From: Chimonanthus salicifolius
Lineage: Eukaryota; Streptophyta; Magnoliopsida; Laurales; Calycanthaceae
Direction: 5' to 3'
NCBI GenBank assembly: GCA_013350335.1
Contig: CM023538.1
Coordinates: forward strand, 55,038,769-55,102,768
Length of the DNA stretch: 64,000 nucleotides
Below the pieces are notes generated by a model, which made no database searches, had not been told where the DNA came from, and was given only the letters and a program-made list of their open reading frames with translations. Below are positions 24,823 to 41,999 of this stretch, in pieces (within the stretch, counting starts at the first letter, position 1; every line of letters begins with the position of its first letter). Made by a program: the position numbers and the translations under genes.

Positions 24823-24891
24823 CCGGCCGGTATATCGGCCGATATTTGCATATCGGCCGATATACCGGTTGGACTGGTATTTCAATCCCTG
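24823..24891. repeat. Right subterminal repeats and terminal inverted repeat of the hAT element
   Basis: CCGGCCGGTATATCGGCCGA, then further TATCGGCCGATA copies, and the end CAATCCCTG. It is much shorter than the left array. Confidence 0.8.
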
Positions 24892-24899
24892 GTTGGAAG

Positions 24900-26594
24900 A
24901 TTGAAGCAAAACTACAATCTTACAAAGAAAACAACATCACCATGAGTAGAGATTGGATGGAACCTTTGTACATATTCTTAAAAAAAAAAAAATTCAAACT
25001 TGACAATTATAAGATTAATAAGAAATATAAAAAAGAACATTGTTAGAAGCTGTTTCATGTAATGATGTTCCATATAACCACATGGACATGGCAATGTCAA
25101 TGGGCCTGGGTTTGACCAGACGCTCACTCTGGTCTAGCCTAATATCTTTGTTAACGTGACAAATCGAAACAATCCAACTCATCCAAGGCTCAATAACCTT
25201 AAAAGATTCCAACCTTGCCTGACCCAACACAAAATCAAACTTTTGTGGATACTATCAAAGAAATTACAGACACATAGGTAGAGCAAAACTAATAGCATCC
25301 TAACTCCCAAATCAAACCGTTTCTTTCTCTTAGACATTTGAGCATAATATAAGGCCCACTTCTCCTTATGGGTTGATCCAACTTGAATTCCTTATCGACA
25401 ACACGTTGACCTAGGAAGGGGTATATAATCAATGTTTTCCTTGATGGGCCATGAAAGTCAGGTTGGGATTATACAGTACCTGACTTGACAAAGCCCAATA
25501 GCCCAACGGACTAGGGCATCGAGAGCCTGTCAGCCTGGACAATCCAATAAAATAAGCATGTAAGCCTAGCCCATGTGATTAAGGCCCAATAGCGGGTTCA
25601 AGCTATAAAAGTACTTAAGAGATTACATTGCTTCATTTTTTTCTTTTGAAAGATCATATTTCCAATATATTGGTTGAAATTTTAGTTTATACAATATCAA
25701 TACATAGGTACATGTGCATCTACCTAGTTCTTCAAGGCCTAGATTATATCAACATTAAATGAAAATTTATAATTGAATTTTGATAAAATAATTTAATATA
25801 CAATAAATGTGTTCCGTGCTCCTAGCAAGACTAAGATTTCAAGTACATCTTCAGAAAAAAAAAATTTGGAAATCTTTGCAGTGCTTTTTTGTGAATGTGT
25901 TTTGTAAGCGTTGAAGTTGGTTTGTGAATTTGTTTGTGATTCGAGCCTCTTCGGTTTTGTTCAGAGAATTGTTTGGTCCCTATTTTGTCTTACAAACTGG
26001 CCCTCTTTTTAGTGCTGTCCCTATTTTGAGCAGGGAATTTGTTTGATGGTGATTTGGGACTCTTTGATTAGTTGGAAGTTTGGTGTTTTTAATTTTTTGA
26101 AATTGATGTAGACGTGTTGAAGATGATGATTTTCACTTTGCTCTGATTGACTCATCATTTGTATGTCATTTTGATGAGTGAATTTGGATACGGGTTCTGC
26201 CTATCATTTGTATCCCAACATGGGTTTGATTTTCAACTTTTAGAAGTTGGATAGTTAGTTCGTTTTTTATTAGTAGTGATGGTGTTGTAAAACAATTTCA
26301 TTGGGTACAATTCATTTGAAGTAAACTCCAAAATTCTAAATAATTAACTCCGATCAAATTAAGTCTAAAGTCCAAATCATAATACAAAGATCTCCTTTCT
26401 CATCCAAAAGAGGAATAGTATTTTACAAATCAACTAATTTGACCATATCTCAATTTAAATCCAACATAAACACGTTTTATTAAATTCAAGCAACAACAAT
26501 AACAAAACATCATCACTTACGAAGGAAAGAAAAAACACTTGAATCACAAAATTACTAGTGGTGCCACTCATGATGATCCTTGATAATAATTACC
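24900..26594. other. Intergenic DNA between the hAT element and the peroxidase 3' end
   Basis: No gene recognised. 25080-25620 contains GGCCCAATAGCCC-like words seen in degenerate dispersed repeats. 25880-26250 is TTTGTGAATTTGTTTG-like low-complexity sequence. A minus-strand AATAAA at 26476-26481, about 115 bases past the peroxidase stop, is a candidate polyadenylation signal. Confidence 0.5.
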
Positions 26595-31050
<4,456 letters not shown>

Positions 31051-31115
31051 CTATGGATGGCGGAGAGACTTGGTTCTCAATGTTTCTTTGTCCTGAGAGC
31101 TGAAGGAAGTTTGCA

Positions 31116-31122
31116 TTTTATA
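31116..31122 (-). promoter_or_regulatory. TATA box of the peroxidase gene
   Basis: On the minus strand CTCTATAAAATGC places TATAAAA about 72 bases upstream of the ATG, followed by a CT-rich leader. Position and context fit a plant core promoter. Confidence 0.6.
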
Positions 31123-31129
31123 GAGTAAG

Positions 31130-34100
31130 AGACCGACAGAAAAGTCATAAACAAATAGAAGCATAATCCAAGATGCAGAGAAAGTGTAAGAGTTGGTTGT
31201 TTTACTTGTTCTTTTAACAATTCCTCTATTTGAATGAGACCAATTTTCATTACCAAAATGTCATTTAGCAACATTCCTTTGTAACATAAAGAAATTAAAT
31301 AAAGTGTTTGAGTGATACCCGATACCCATTTTAAGAAGTGAAAGTTCTGGGTTCGATTTTTATTGTATCTTAAACGATCATTTCTCATAGAGTTATGTGG
31401 TATGTGTGGATAAGAAGATTTGCATATATTCAAGATTAGTCCGAATGTTCTAAAAAGGTTTGGACACCTTATCATAAAAGAAAGGAATCACCCGTCGTTT
31501 CATTAGTAAGATATGACTTGAGTAGACTCTCATGTATTTTTTATTACTCAAAGTACTTTTTTCTAATACATCTGTATTTATATATTTTTACGTCATTATT
31601 ATCATCATCTAGCTATTTATCCGGTTAATTTAAAATGGGCTTTTATAGTTGAATTTAAAAATATATTTTCATAGATTGATTGTCTTATTTGACGCTTATG
31701 AAATTCAAACCCACACCTTTACACTACAATCATAAAATCATGAAATTTTATATTATAGATTTCATAGAAATTCTATTGTAAAATTTCTGATTGCCACTCA
31801 ACCGGCCTAATATTTCCTTTAGCATCTATAAGGGTATTGACCAAATCAATGATGGGTTACTATTATTACTCTGTTGGTTTCCCATCTCACCACTTATTAT
31901 ACTATAAATATTTTTTAATATAGTCAGTTAAAAATTATCTTATTTTGATCAATTAAATCAAATTGTTAAGGACTCGTAAAAAAAATTTGACTAAAAAATC
32001 ATTTATATTGGTTGAATTTCGATGTGTTTGAAAAATTTGGCTTGATTGATCCAATTAAACTGAATTGTCTTTTTGCTATACTATATATTCAAGTAGAAAC
32101 ACTTCCAATGGATCTATATATGTCTAGGTGCATTTGGTAATACCATATACTTATACCTCACTTGTTGATTCTATTTTCTTCTGGCCAGAGCGTTCCAGAT
32201 CTAGCTGAAGAACATAATGGAATGAGTGTAGTTCTCAGACTAGGTTATGTTCCAGTTTGTTCCTTCTGGAATGAGTTTGATGCAGGCGAAACAAGCTGGA
32301 ATGACCCATTTCGGCCCTATCCGTTCCACTCTATAGCTTTCAATTTTTGAAATATACATATAAAATTCAACATACAACTAAAAACATACTTCATGAGCTA
32401 CCTTTTAGAAAAATTGAGTCTAAAATTCAATTTAAAGTCACTTGATCTTAGTGGAACTCGTTAGACATCTGAAAAGGATTTTTTTTTATTTACAAATACA
32501 AAATCAAATCATGCAATCTTGTTCGAAACGGAACACTGAAACATTATACTATGGAAACAAAATCAGAACGAGTTTCAAAATGAATCCGACAACTATACTA
32601 TGCTTTAGCAAGTGATCAAGCTTCTCAACTCCTATAATTTACAACAAGTTTCAATAGAAATTAAATCATCCTTGATACACGAGATTTGCTGGTGACTCTA
32701 TGTATTCGTGGGTTTAATAAGTCACTCTTGCATACTTGTCTTAGTGTGCACTCCATTTGCTGTTGGGTCATTTCAGGGATCTCTTTGCTGAAGATAACTT
32801 CTGGGTCATTTCAGGGATCTCTTTGCTAGAAGATAACTTCCCATGATTTCGCCGGTAAACAGGCAATGATTGATTTACTCATATCCTTTCATGTTCCTTT
32901 GCATTGTAAAAGGAGCTTCCAAATTTCAACAACTAGACAATTTGCAGCAGAAAAGTTAGCAGAATATAGGGCAGGGGTGTTGAAATTAGGTTTAATAAAA
33001 AAAAAAATTTGAGTTACACCCTTAGTTACAAATTTCAATCGAAATCTAAAATTTTAATATCAAAATTTTTAAATTTGATATGGTAAAAAATATAAATATT
33101 AAAAATATCAGTGATTTTTTAGAAAAACTGTATCACTCGATATTTTTCATATATTTTTTTTAGGTCCAAAGTATCCACGCCTCTTAGAGCACCTGACTAA
33201 GTCTTTGGGGCATGTGCAAATCTCTTTATCCACACATATCGGATAAATTTCATATTTAGACCAAAATTTTGATGAGATTCCAAAAAAAATTAATTAAATT
33301 TTAAAGATTTCTGTGATTTTACCCATTCGAAAATTTTGTAGAAATAACTAATATGTCTAAAATAAGAGCTGGGATTTTTTGGCCCTCCAGAGACCAACAA
33401 AATTGATTTTTGACTTAATTTGTAACACACAAGAAATCCACTAATGCAGAATAACTTAAGGATATCACAAATAAGATGGGCTTCATTAGCTTTAGCTCTA
33501 AAAATAGAAAATCATTTTTAATTCTCTCAATAACGAATGTCCTTGATAAATGCAAAGAATAGAAAATCATAATTACATGAAAATACTTACATTTTAAATT
33601 TATAAAAAAATTGAATGTGGGTTAGTTCGAGTGGTTACCATCCGTAGGGATTTTAGTAGAACTTAGATGTTCTTGAGTGTAAAGATGAAGATATGCATTG
33701 CTGTTTTTAATTATAGTGAAAAAAATTATTACGTAGTTTTTAAATTTTTACATTTTCTGGACACTTTCGATTCATAAAAGGTGCACCAATGTCCACATAA
33801 TCAACTTATTGATTCAAATTTTGTAAATTTCTCCAATAAAAGTTAAAAAATATAATTTTTTTAATTCACGCTCAACTTTAAAAAATCACTCCTCTTAGTT
33901 GCATATCCTCCCGTGTAATCGTAATTAGGAGGTCTACATATGTGATAAGGATTAGTTAGACAAAACCTTCTAAGGTGAGATGTCCGGACACCTTGTTCAT
34001 TAATTAAAAAAATATGAATCAACACATTCATTGAAAAATTCAGCTCTCATGTCCTTATTTGTAATTTAATAAGACACCCCTTTTTAAGAGTCTTAAAACA

Positions 34101-37100
34101 CAATTCTTAAAATATTATATTTTATTAAACGATAAAATATTTTAAAATTTTGTATTTATTACTATTCATTTACAAATATTTAAAACAAAGGGAACACAGC
34201 AGAATGATCGTGATCCTGAGCTGTTAAAATCAAAGAATGAAATAGGTTACCTAAAATGTGAGAGCTTTGTCTCAAATGAGTGGTGAGACATACTAAATGA
34301 AAGCTGCAGACCATCTCCTAAATATGCCAAAGACTTGACAGAGGCACAAACTTTTTTGACAGTGGAGCCACGCTTCTCCTTCATTTTGGGAAGAATTTTA
34401 TATTTTAAAATATTATTTAGCTGCTAATAATTGATATTTAAAAAGTTAAAATAGTTTAATAAAGAAAATAAGGTGTGTCTTTATCAGAAAGAATTTGCCT
34501 CTTTTATCAACTTAAGTCAAATTGAGTTTTTTTTAATATTTTTTTTTTCATATATTATGACTTACAATATTTTTATATATTCGGTGGTACAAAGAGTCAA
34601 TTGGATAACTTTATTTGAAATCCTATAAACAAAGGTACACATTGAATGATTTTTCTCAATGTACCAAAAAAAAAATTCTTGTTCTTTTATTCGGTAAAAA
34701 AATGCATTGTATTGATATAGAACACCGATACACGTGTAACGGCATAGCGCAACGTACCGGTGTTATAGGTTAACACACTTCTGTCTGTCACCCATCCGCA
34801 CCTGCACATCATTCATCCAAACCTCAACCACAATACACGGATGCATTGCGGTTGATACATTGCGTCCAGAATTTTCCTTCAACATTGAAGCCGATATCCA
34901 ATCTATTGCCTACATTTTTACACTTTCACCTGATGAGGTTATTTTGACTTTTTTGAAAGAAGCTTAATGACTTTTTTTAAAAAAAAGTTTTTTTGATGTT
35001 TGGAAAGAGAGTTGTTATCAGCCTAAAGTTTTATTGATATAAATGCTATTTTATATATTCATTTATGTGATAAAACATTAATAATATAAATTTTTTTATG
35101 ACCATGTTCGAGTCTTTAGAGGATCTGACTAATCTTCGAGTAGAGGTGAAACTCTGGTTGGGTTTTGGCCTGAACCCGCATGACCAGACCCAAAAATCAT
35201 GCTGGTCGGGTTATGAAAGACGGGTCAGCAGGTCGGGTCAGGTTGAGAAGTCAAAAACCCGCAATGAATTTGGGTCAGGTTAGGTTGAGAGATTTTTAAG
35301 TTAACCCGACCCGACTCAGTAAAAAGTAGGTTTAAAATGTGGGTCGAGTTGGGTTTTGGGTTGAGTTGGATTATAATTCGGGTCGGGTCGGGTCAAGACG
35401 TCTAGGTCAAAAGTTAGGGTTGAATCGGGTCGGATTCAATATATTAGTAACTCGGGCAGAGTTGGGTTTTAAAAACCCGACCCGACCCTGCCCGGTCCGA
35501 TTTCAGCCCTATCTTTGAGACATGTGTAAGCCTCTCTACTCACATACACCAGATAATTCTACGGAGAATGTCTATTTGAGGTAGAGTAGGAATCAAATTT
35601 AAAACTCATGTTTTATGAAAGAGGTTTCTGCTCATCATTTCAACCCCTTTAAGTTGAAAATTTAATAATATATGTGTTGTATATTTGGGCCATGAATAAT
35701 GTGAAGAATAATACTATTTTTTTTTTAAATAGTGAAATATATTTAATGGTTGACTTGGACTTAAAAGAAAGCTAGATATCCTGTAGTAGGAGCAGAGAGG
35801 TTACCTGCTCTTTTGACTAAAGGCCATCTAACCTATGTGTTTCTTTTGACAAGTATACATCGACAAATTAGTCAATACGCAATCTGACTGCAAATAGTAA
35901 TAATTGCTATTCCTTTGGAACCAATCCTCTTACTTGGTTTGGGCTCAAATAAGATTGATTTTCTTTTGAAAGAGAAATTCTTGATTGTGAAAGGTTGCTG
36001 ATCCTCTAATATGGAGTCTTCTAAAGTAGGGGTGTAATTCGGTTAAAATTAAGTTAAAATAAGTTTAAAATGTGGGTCGGGTCAGAATTTAGGTTGAGTT
36101 GAATTAGAATTCAGATTGGATCAGGTTGAGAATTTTAAGTTAATACTCCAGTCGGATCGAATTCCATAAAAATTGACTCAGACCAGATTGAATTTTAATA
36201 AATTCCACCCGATTTCATCCCTACTCTAACCTCATTTTAGAAAAGTTATTACATGGAGATTTCATCCTTTATACAGTATCAGTTTTGGTTGTGACTATTA
36301 ACAAAAGTTGTAGGTATTAGATTAGTTCTACTATTTTGATTGATGGATTATTTGATATGAATATAGTAATTTGAATCGATGGAGTGTTAGATAAATGTAG
36401 ATAAATTAGTAAAGTGGCCTAATAAATGAATGTTATATGATCAATGGGATGATTTTATAAATATATTAATCAAATTCGCAAGGCTATATGGAGTTGAATA
36501 TTAAGTAATGAAGAAAAATAAAGTAAATAAACTAATGCTGATACATACACCTATGCTAATATGGAGTATCATGAAAATTCATAGTGTTAAATAAATTTTA
36601 AAGATAGTTTCAATTGATGACAAAATTAGAAAATGAAAACATAATTCTAACACATATACAAAACTTAGACCTGGCAAAATTTTGACCCAACCCGATTATT
36701 TGAACATAACCCAAGGCATCTAAAATGGGTATGGACTTAAAGTGTTATGACCCGAATTCAAAATAGACCTAAATCGACCTATTTAATAAACAAATAAGTA
36801 ATAGGTTGAGAATTATTGACTTGAACTTGAAATCGATCCAACTCAAGTGACCTGTTGTCATGTCTACCTTGAGGTTTGAAGTAGACATGACAAAATTTGA
36901 CCTGACCAGATAATCTGAACCTAACTCGATCATTTTAAATGGGTATGGGTTTGCAATTTTGTGACCTGAACCGACTAACCAATTTTTTAAGCAGTAAGTG
37001 ATGGATTAAAAATTGTTGATCCGAATCTGAATAAGACAAAGGCGAAAATTGAACAAATCCGACCCATTAACAGGTCTAACGAAACTAGAAGCAATTCTTG

Positions 37101-37211
37101 TATGAAAATTGAAGGTGCATTAAATGGTACTAAGATGAAATGAGGCTTCCTCTACTGACTTGAGTTTGATGGAGGTAAAGAGGAGTATAGAATACATGAT
37201 GGCTACTCATC
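31130..37211. other. Intergenic, AT-rich, repeat-bearing; no gene seen
   Basis: 32764-32841 holds a two-copy direct repeat of TCATTTCAGGGATCTCTTTG. 35140-35510 and 36030-36215 hold GGGTCGGGT repeats, and 36660-37080 a decayed relative. SINE-like words (TGGGTTCGATT near 31350, GGTTAGTTCGAGTGG near 33620) occur without clear ends. Short ORFs here lack domains. Confidence 0.5.
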
Positions 37212-37434
37212 TTAACAAGAGCAAAATTGGTTAAGAGACACGGGATTGAGTGAAATTCTCATTTTATCCCTACCGATATACCGATCATCAGGTATCGGTA
37301 TACTGATAACACGCCGCTGCATGTATATGTTTTGTATATCGGTATATCGGTACTTGATCAGCGGTACACCGATAGGGGTAAAATGGAAATTTCGTGTAAC
37401 CCGCGTCTCCTAACAAATTTTGCCCGTGTTAGGA
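37212..37434. mobile_element. Palindromic MITE-like element with TATCGGTATACCGATA motifs
   Basis: The left half (AGCAAAATTGGTTAAGAGAC...CATTTTATCCCTACCGATA) and the reverse complement of the right half (GGCAAAATTTGTTAGGAGAC...CATTTTACCCCTATCGGTG) align over about 60 bases. The centre is TATCGGTATAC-like. No clear target duplication was found, so the limits are approximate. Confidence 0.55.
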
Positions 37435-38455
37435 TGTGCGTCCATATATGATCCTTGAAAATTGTAAAGCTTAAAAATCAATTATATAAAAATGGAAATA
37501 GCTATAATAATGATAGTGATCTTTAATTTCTTTTGAAAGATTTTTTTTTATATAATATTGTATGAGATAGTTTAATTGACAAACACTTTGGCTCAAATAT
37601 TAAAGATCCCAAATTTGAGTCTTATAGCTATCCGATACCCGTAGCTTGCAAAGGGTAGCATATATCCAAAATTTTACCCAATACCCTTCTACTAGTGGGG
37701 TGTTAGGGTATTTTAAGACCTTTATCATTTGTCCAACTAATTTGATGCTTCAAAATCATCGGTTTTAAGATATGATAAGAAGCATTGAATCTAAGAACCA
37801 ACTTGGATCAAAATTGACATTAAAATACTTTTCAGTGATCATTGTTTTGGCGGCCAGCACCACAATCATGGTGAGAACATTATAAAAGTTTATTAGAAAA
37901 TGGACCAAAAGATTTAAAGTCTAAGAATATGAATGCAATTGGGTAAGGTCAAGTCCAAACAAAAATTGTTTACTTAATAGGCCATCACTTTAGACCACCT
38001 ATCCTTATCATGATTGATATAAAAATACTATGCCATTGAAGGATATATTAAAAATCAAATGGATTGGATTGACTCTATCTCTCACTTCCTCTGCTTCTCA
38101 TTATTTGTTAGGAGTTAGGACTTGGGACTGATTCAGACTCCTTTTTAAAAAAATTGGTTTCTCTTATTTTATTTTGGTACTTTTATTTTTAATTTTAAAA
38201 TAAAAATATTTTAATAGGTCAATACGGTGTCAAATTTCTACCAGCAGCCATGGTTTATAATAAAGTTAATTCAACCTATACTTTATTGAAAATAGTAAAA
38301 TTATGTAATAAAGGTTGGAATTAGGTTAGGTTTTGTTCATAACCCGCTTTGATTCAATCTAGAAATTCATAAGTTAGATTAAATTAGTTTGGTTCATGTT
38401 GTTGAGGGTGTTTAAGTATGCCTCTTCATAGATATTGTGAATGGTTAGATTAAAC

Positions 38456-38720
38456 CAGGGGTTTAAAAATCGGTATCGGCCGATACGATATGTCGACCGA
38501 TATATCATTTTGGCCGATATATCGGCCGATATTTTTCTCTTTCTTCCTTATTTTTTAAATATCGGCCGATATTTTGATATCGGACCGATATAATACGGCC
38601 GATATCAAAGCCGATATTGTGAATATCGGCCGATACGATACATATCGGCCGATATTCACATATCCAAAACCGATATATATCGGCCGATACGATACGTATC
38701 GGCCGATATTTAAACCCCTG
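38456..38720. mobile_element. 265-bp hAT MITE with perfect 8-bp target duplication
   Basis: The ends CAGGGGTTTAAAAATCGG and CCGATATTTAAACCCCTG are near-perfect inverted repeats. Identical GATTAAAC flanks are at 38448-38455 and 38721-38728. Nearly the whole body is TATCGGCCGATA/CGATACG repeats as in the subterminal arrays of the 7.2-kb element at 17685, so it is a non-autonomous member of that family that keeps only the ends. Confidence 0.92.
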
Positions 38721-38728
38721 GATTAAAC

Positions 38729-39555
38729 CACAGGCCATGAGCCATAGGTTCATATGTTAGATTGGGTTGATAGGACAATTGGGTTGTAGATCGAGACAAG
38801 GTCATGATCTAGTTAGGTCTTGAGTCATAGATCATGTTGGGCTATAGTTAGTAGATGGGTTGAGTCCTAGGCCTTGAAACTTACAAGCCACGGAAATTAT
38901 TTTCCAACTCCTCTTTCTAGAAATTTATTTTCTACAATTCTTGTGAAAAATGTCTAAGTCGTAAAAATCATTTTCCATACAAAAGGTTCGTATGGAATAA
39001 TAAAAAACAATCTCAATATAAAAAGCATCTTTCATTTCCACCGAAATCAACGACACCACAAATATAATGAAAAGTTGAATACTAAGACAAAAGGAGAATG
39101 AAGATACCCGAACAAACAACTAAGACTCTCTTATTATTGTGGAATAAATTACATTAAGTGGGGGTAGACAATCCTCGTGAGTGTATTGAGCCTCATGCGA
39201 AGCCATTCTTCTTATTTTTTGAAAATCTAGGGGAAAACCCAAGTCTACCTCAGTGGTCTGTTGTCAAGTTGTCAAGGTGTGTTTACGCTTAACTCTCCTA
39301 AAACTTCTAAAAAAGACACTCCATACCCGCACAAAATGCCTCTAATTAATGTCAGTGAGACTCAAACTAGTGACATTTGGATCCACCTTAGTTGACTTTC
39401 ATTCCATAAATCTTCATTGTTGAATTGATCATGACACGTATTCATATTTATCTGATGATATTTTATTTTAGAAAATCAAGAGCTAACATGATTCAATATA
39501 TCTCATTTTAAACAATTTAATAATATCTTTTGACAAGACATTTTATTCGTACTCA
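38729..39555. other. Intergenic DNA between two mobile elements; no gene seen
   Basis: Unremarkable AT-rich sequence. A 64-codon minus-strand ORF at 38925-39119 has no recognisable motif. Confidence 0.5.
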
Positions 39556-39564
39556 TTTCTTAAA

Positions 39565-40821
39565 GGCTCGACATTCACACATTTGGAAAAACTGCCTTTA
39601 CACACCCGATTCTGTATTTGGGTGGTAAATTACCATGATACCCCTGCATTTTTATTCGTTCGAATAAATGCTCAGTTCATTTTGATATTCGTTCGAATGA
39701 ATACATGCATATCCCCACAATTTTCATTCGTTTGAACGAATGCCCCATATAAATTTAATTCATTCGAATGAATCGAGTAAACAGTAACACGTGTTACTGT
39801 TTACCCGTTCATTCGAATGAACTGAGTGAACAGTAACGCATGTTCACTCGATTCATTCGAATGAAATGATTTTCTTTAAAATTTTACAGTTATTTTTTAA
39901 GCACTGTGTATTTTTAAAATTTCTCAAATTAAATATCCGGACTAATTACGATAATCTGATAAAAATACTTTAAGACTTTAAGGTCTTTTGACACTCCCAA
40001 ATTCTTAAAATACAGTATTTTATAAATAAGGGTATCCTTAGACTGTGCCGAAAACACATTTAGGAGTGTCAAAAGACCTTGAAGTCTTAAAGTATTTTTA
40101 TCAGGTTATCGTAATTAGTCCGGATATTCAATTCGAGAAATTTTGGAAATACACAGTACTTAAAAAATAATGGTCTAATTAAATAATAAAATCTCCTTTA
40201 TAACTTTAAAGTTATTTTTTAATCACTGTGTATTTTTAAAATTTCTCAAATTGAATATCTGGATTAATTATGATAGCCTGATAAAAATACTTTAAGACTT
40301 CAAGGTCTTTTGACACCCCTAAATGTGTTTTCGGCACAGCCCAGGGATACCCTTATTTGTAAAATACTGTGTTTTAAATATTTTGGAGTGTCAAAAGACC
40401 TTGAAGTGTTAAAGTATTTTTATCAGGTTATCGTAATTAGTCCGGATATTTAATTTGAGAAATTTTAAAAATACACAGTGCTTAAAAAATAACTTTAAAA
40501 TTTTAAAGAAAATCAATTCATTCGAATGAATCGAGTGAACAGTAATGCACATTATTGTTCACTAAGTTCATTCGAATGAATGGGTGAACAGTAACACGTA
40601 TTACTGGTCACTCAATTCATTACAATGAATTAAATTTATATGGATCGTTCGTTCGAACGTATGAAAATTATAGAGATATGCATGTATTCATCGAGCGAAT
40701 GCCAAAATGAATTGGGCATTCGTTCGAACGAATGAAAATGCAGGAGTATCGTGGTAATTTGCCATCCTAATATGGAATCAGATGCGTAGAGACAGTTTTT
40801 CCGGTGCGTGGATGTCGAGCC
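39565..40821. mobile_element. Mutator-like foldback element (1257 bp) of nested palindromes
   Basis: The ends GGCTCGACATTCACAC and (reverse complement of right end) GGCTCGACATCCACGC continue as long inverted arms through ATTCGTTCGAA-rich sequence. The flanks TTTCTTAAA (39556-39564) and TTTTTTAAA (40822-40830) agree at 8 of 9 positions, as for a Mutator-type 9-bp duplication. Inside the arms are repeated palindromes TTCATTCGAATGAA and ATTCGTTCGAACGAAT. The core contains two further hairpins in series (about 39880-40175 and 40205-40500) that share the blocks GTCTTTTGACACTCC, TTTTCGGCACAG and AATTAGTCCGGATATT. There is no transposase ORF. Confidence 0.8.
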
Positions 40822-41812
40822 TTTTTTAAATTTCTTAAATTGATTCATTCAAGAATATTAGGTGATTGGGATTGATCACCATTCATGAGACATATCAACA
40901 AAAAGTACATAGAGATAATGGTTAGGAGACCTACTCCTCCTTTTTCAAACACAAATCACTATTTTATGTCTATCTTTCTGTCTCTTTTCAATTGAATGGA
41001 TCTCTTTATCTCCTTTCCTTATATAAAAATACAGCCAATACTATCATGGGCCCCTTATAAATCATCTAAGTGCGAATTTGGTAAGCACTGAAAATGACAA
41101 TTCTGTGTTTGAATAGGGACCAACAAGGTACAGCAAACCCTAACTTTGTGCTGAAGAAAGCTCCATATGAATTGCATGGAGTTAGAAGGAAAAGAGAAAG
41201 TTGAAATCTGCTCAAGATTTTGCTGGATGTACATTCATTGGACCTTTCATCATTATCCTTTAAATATATGTTTAACTTGTGTTTAAAGTCTCTAGTCATC
41301 ATTGTTTAGAATAATTGAGTAGACTGTTTTTAGCTCTTGTGGGTGTCCTGAAATTGGACTGCTGTTACTGTTAGAATCAATGAATTTGGTGTTGGACAGC
41401 TATGATTTCTCTCGTGCTAATCACCTTGATTTTTTTAGACCTTTGAGTTGACCATGCTGAAGTCATTTATATTATCATAATGGTTGGTCACAAGGAAGAA
41501 GTCAGATATTCTAAGTATATATGATAGAGGAATAGAGATGAAGTATAATACATCTAGATTTTTTTTATGACCAAAATGTCTTCATCTCACCCAATTAATC
41601 ATTAGGGTATTAGTAAACCTCTCAATCTGCACACATCAGATAAGTTTACGGGGAGTGGTCTGTTGGAGTGGAGTGCGAATTGAACACAAGACCCCTGCTT
41701 CATAACCCCTTTAGATTATCATACATCTACATGACAAGCCACTATTTACAAGATATAACTATAATCAACATTTCAACATATGGTAAAGAATACAATAAAA
41801 AAGTTTTAAATA

Positions 41813-41927
41813 TTGGAGGTTGTGGGTTCGAGCCCACATGGCCTAATCTTGGTGTGCCCTAGGTGTAGTGGGCTCACACGTAGGAGTTTTACGCTCGGTA
41901 TCCCACGGTTTCCTAAACGTAAATTCA

Positions 41928-41937
<10 letters not shown>
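41813..41937 (+). mobile_element. tRNA-derived SINE fragment with A tail
   Basis: TGTGGGTTCGAGCCCACATG is a good pol III B-box in tRNA-like context, followed by TGTGCCCTAGGTGTAGTGGG, a short 3' body and an A run before the (TA)n tract. The A-box half is not clear, so it is 5'-truncated or diverged. Confidence 0.55.

Positions 41938-41999
<62 letters not shown>

Larger units (their letters stand above)
17685..24891 (+). mobile_element. Complete hAT transposon, 7.2 kb, with 8-bp target duplication
   Basis: The left end CTAAGGTTTAAATATCGG and the reverse complement of the right end, CAGGGATTGAAATACCAG, match the termini of the family MITE at 38456 (CAGGGGTTTAAAAATCGG). Identical 8-bp duplications GTTGGAAG flank it (17677-17684 and 24892-24899). 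Order: a subterminal palindrome array (17696-18195), a presumed promoter and leader (18300-18510), a ~159-bp tandem array (about 18915-20577), the transposase exons (20588-23880), an AT-rich 3' part, and a short right subterminal array (24823-24868). The clean duplication and readable exons suggest a fairly recent insertion, but the transposase has three stops, so this copy is not autonomous as it stands. Confidence 0.92.

Noticed and set aside
32162..32350. 62-codon ORF with repeated TGGAATGA/CCGTTCC words
   Set aside because: Repeat-derived; no family resemblance or splice context.
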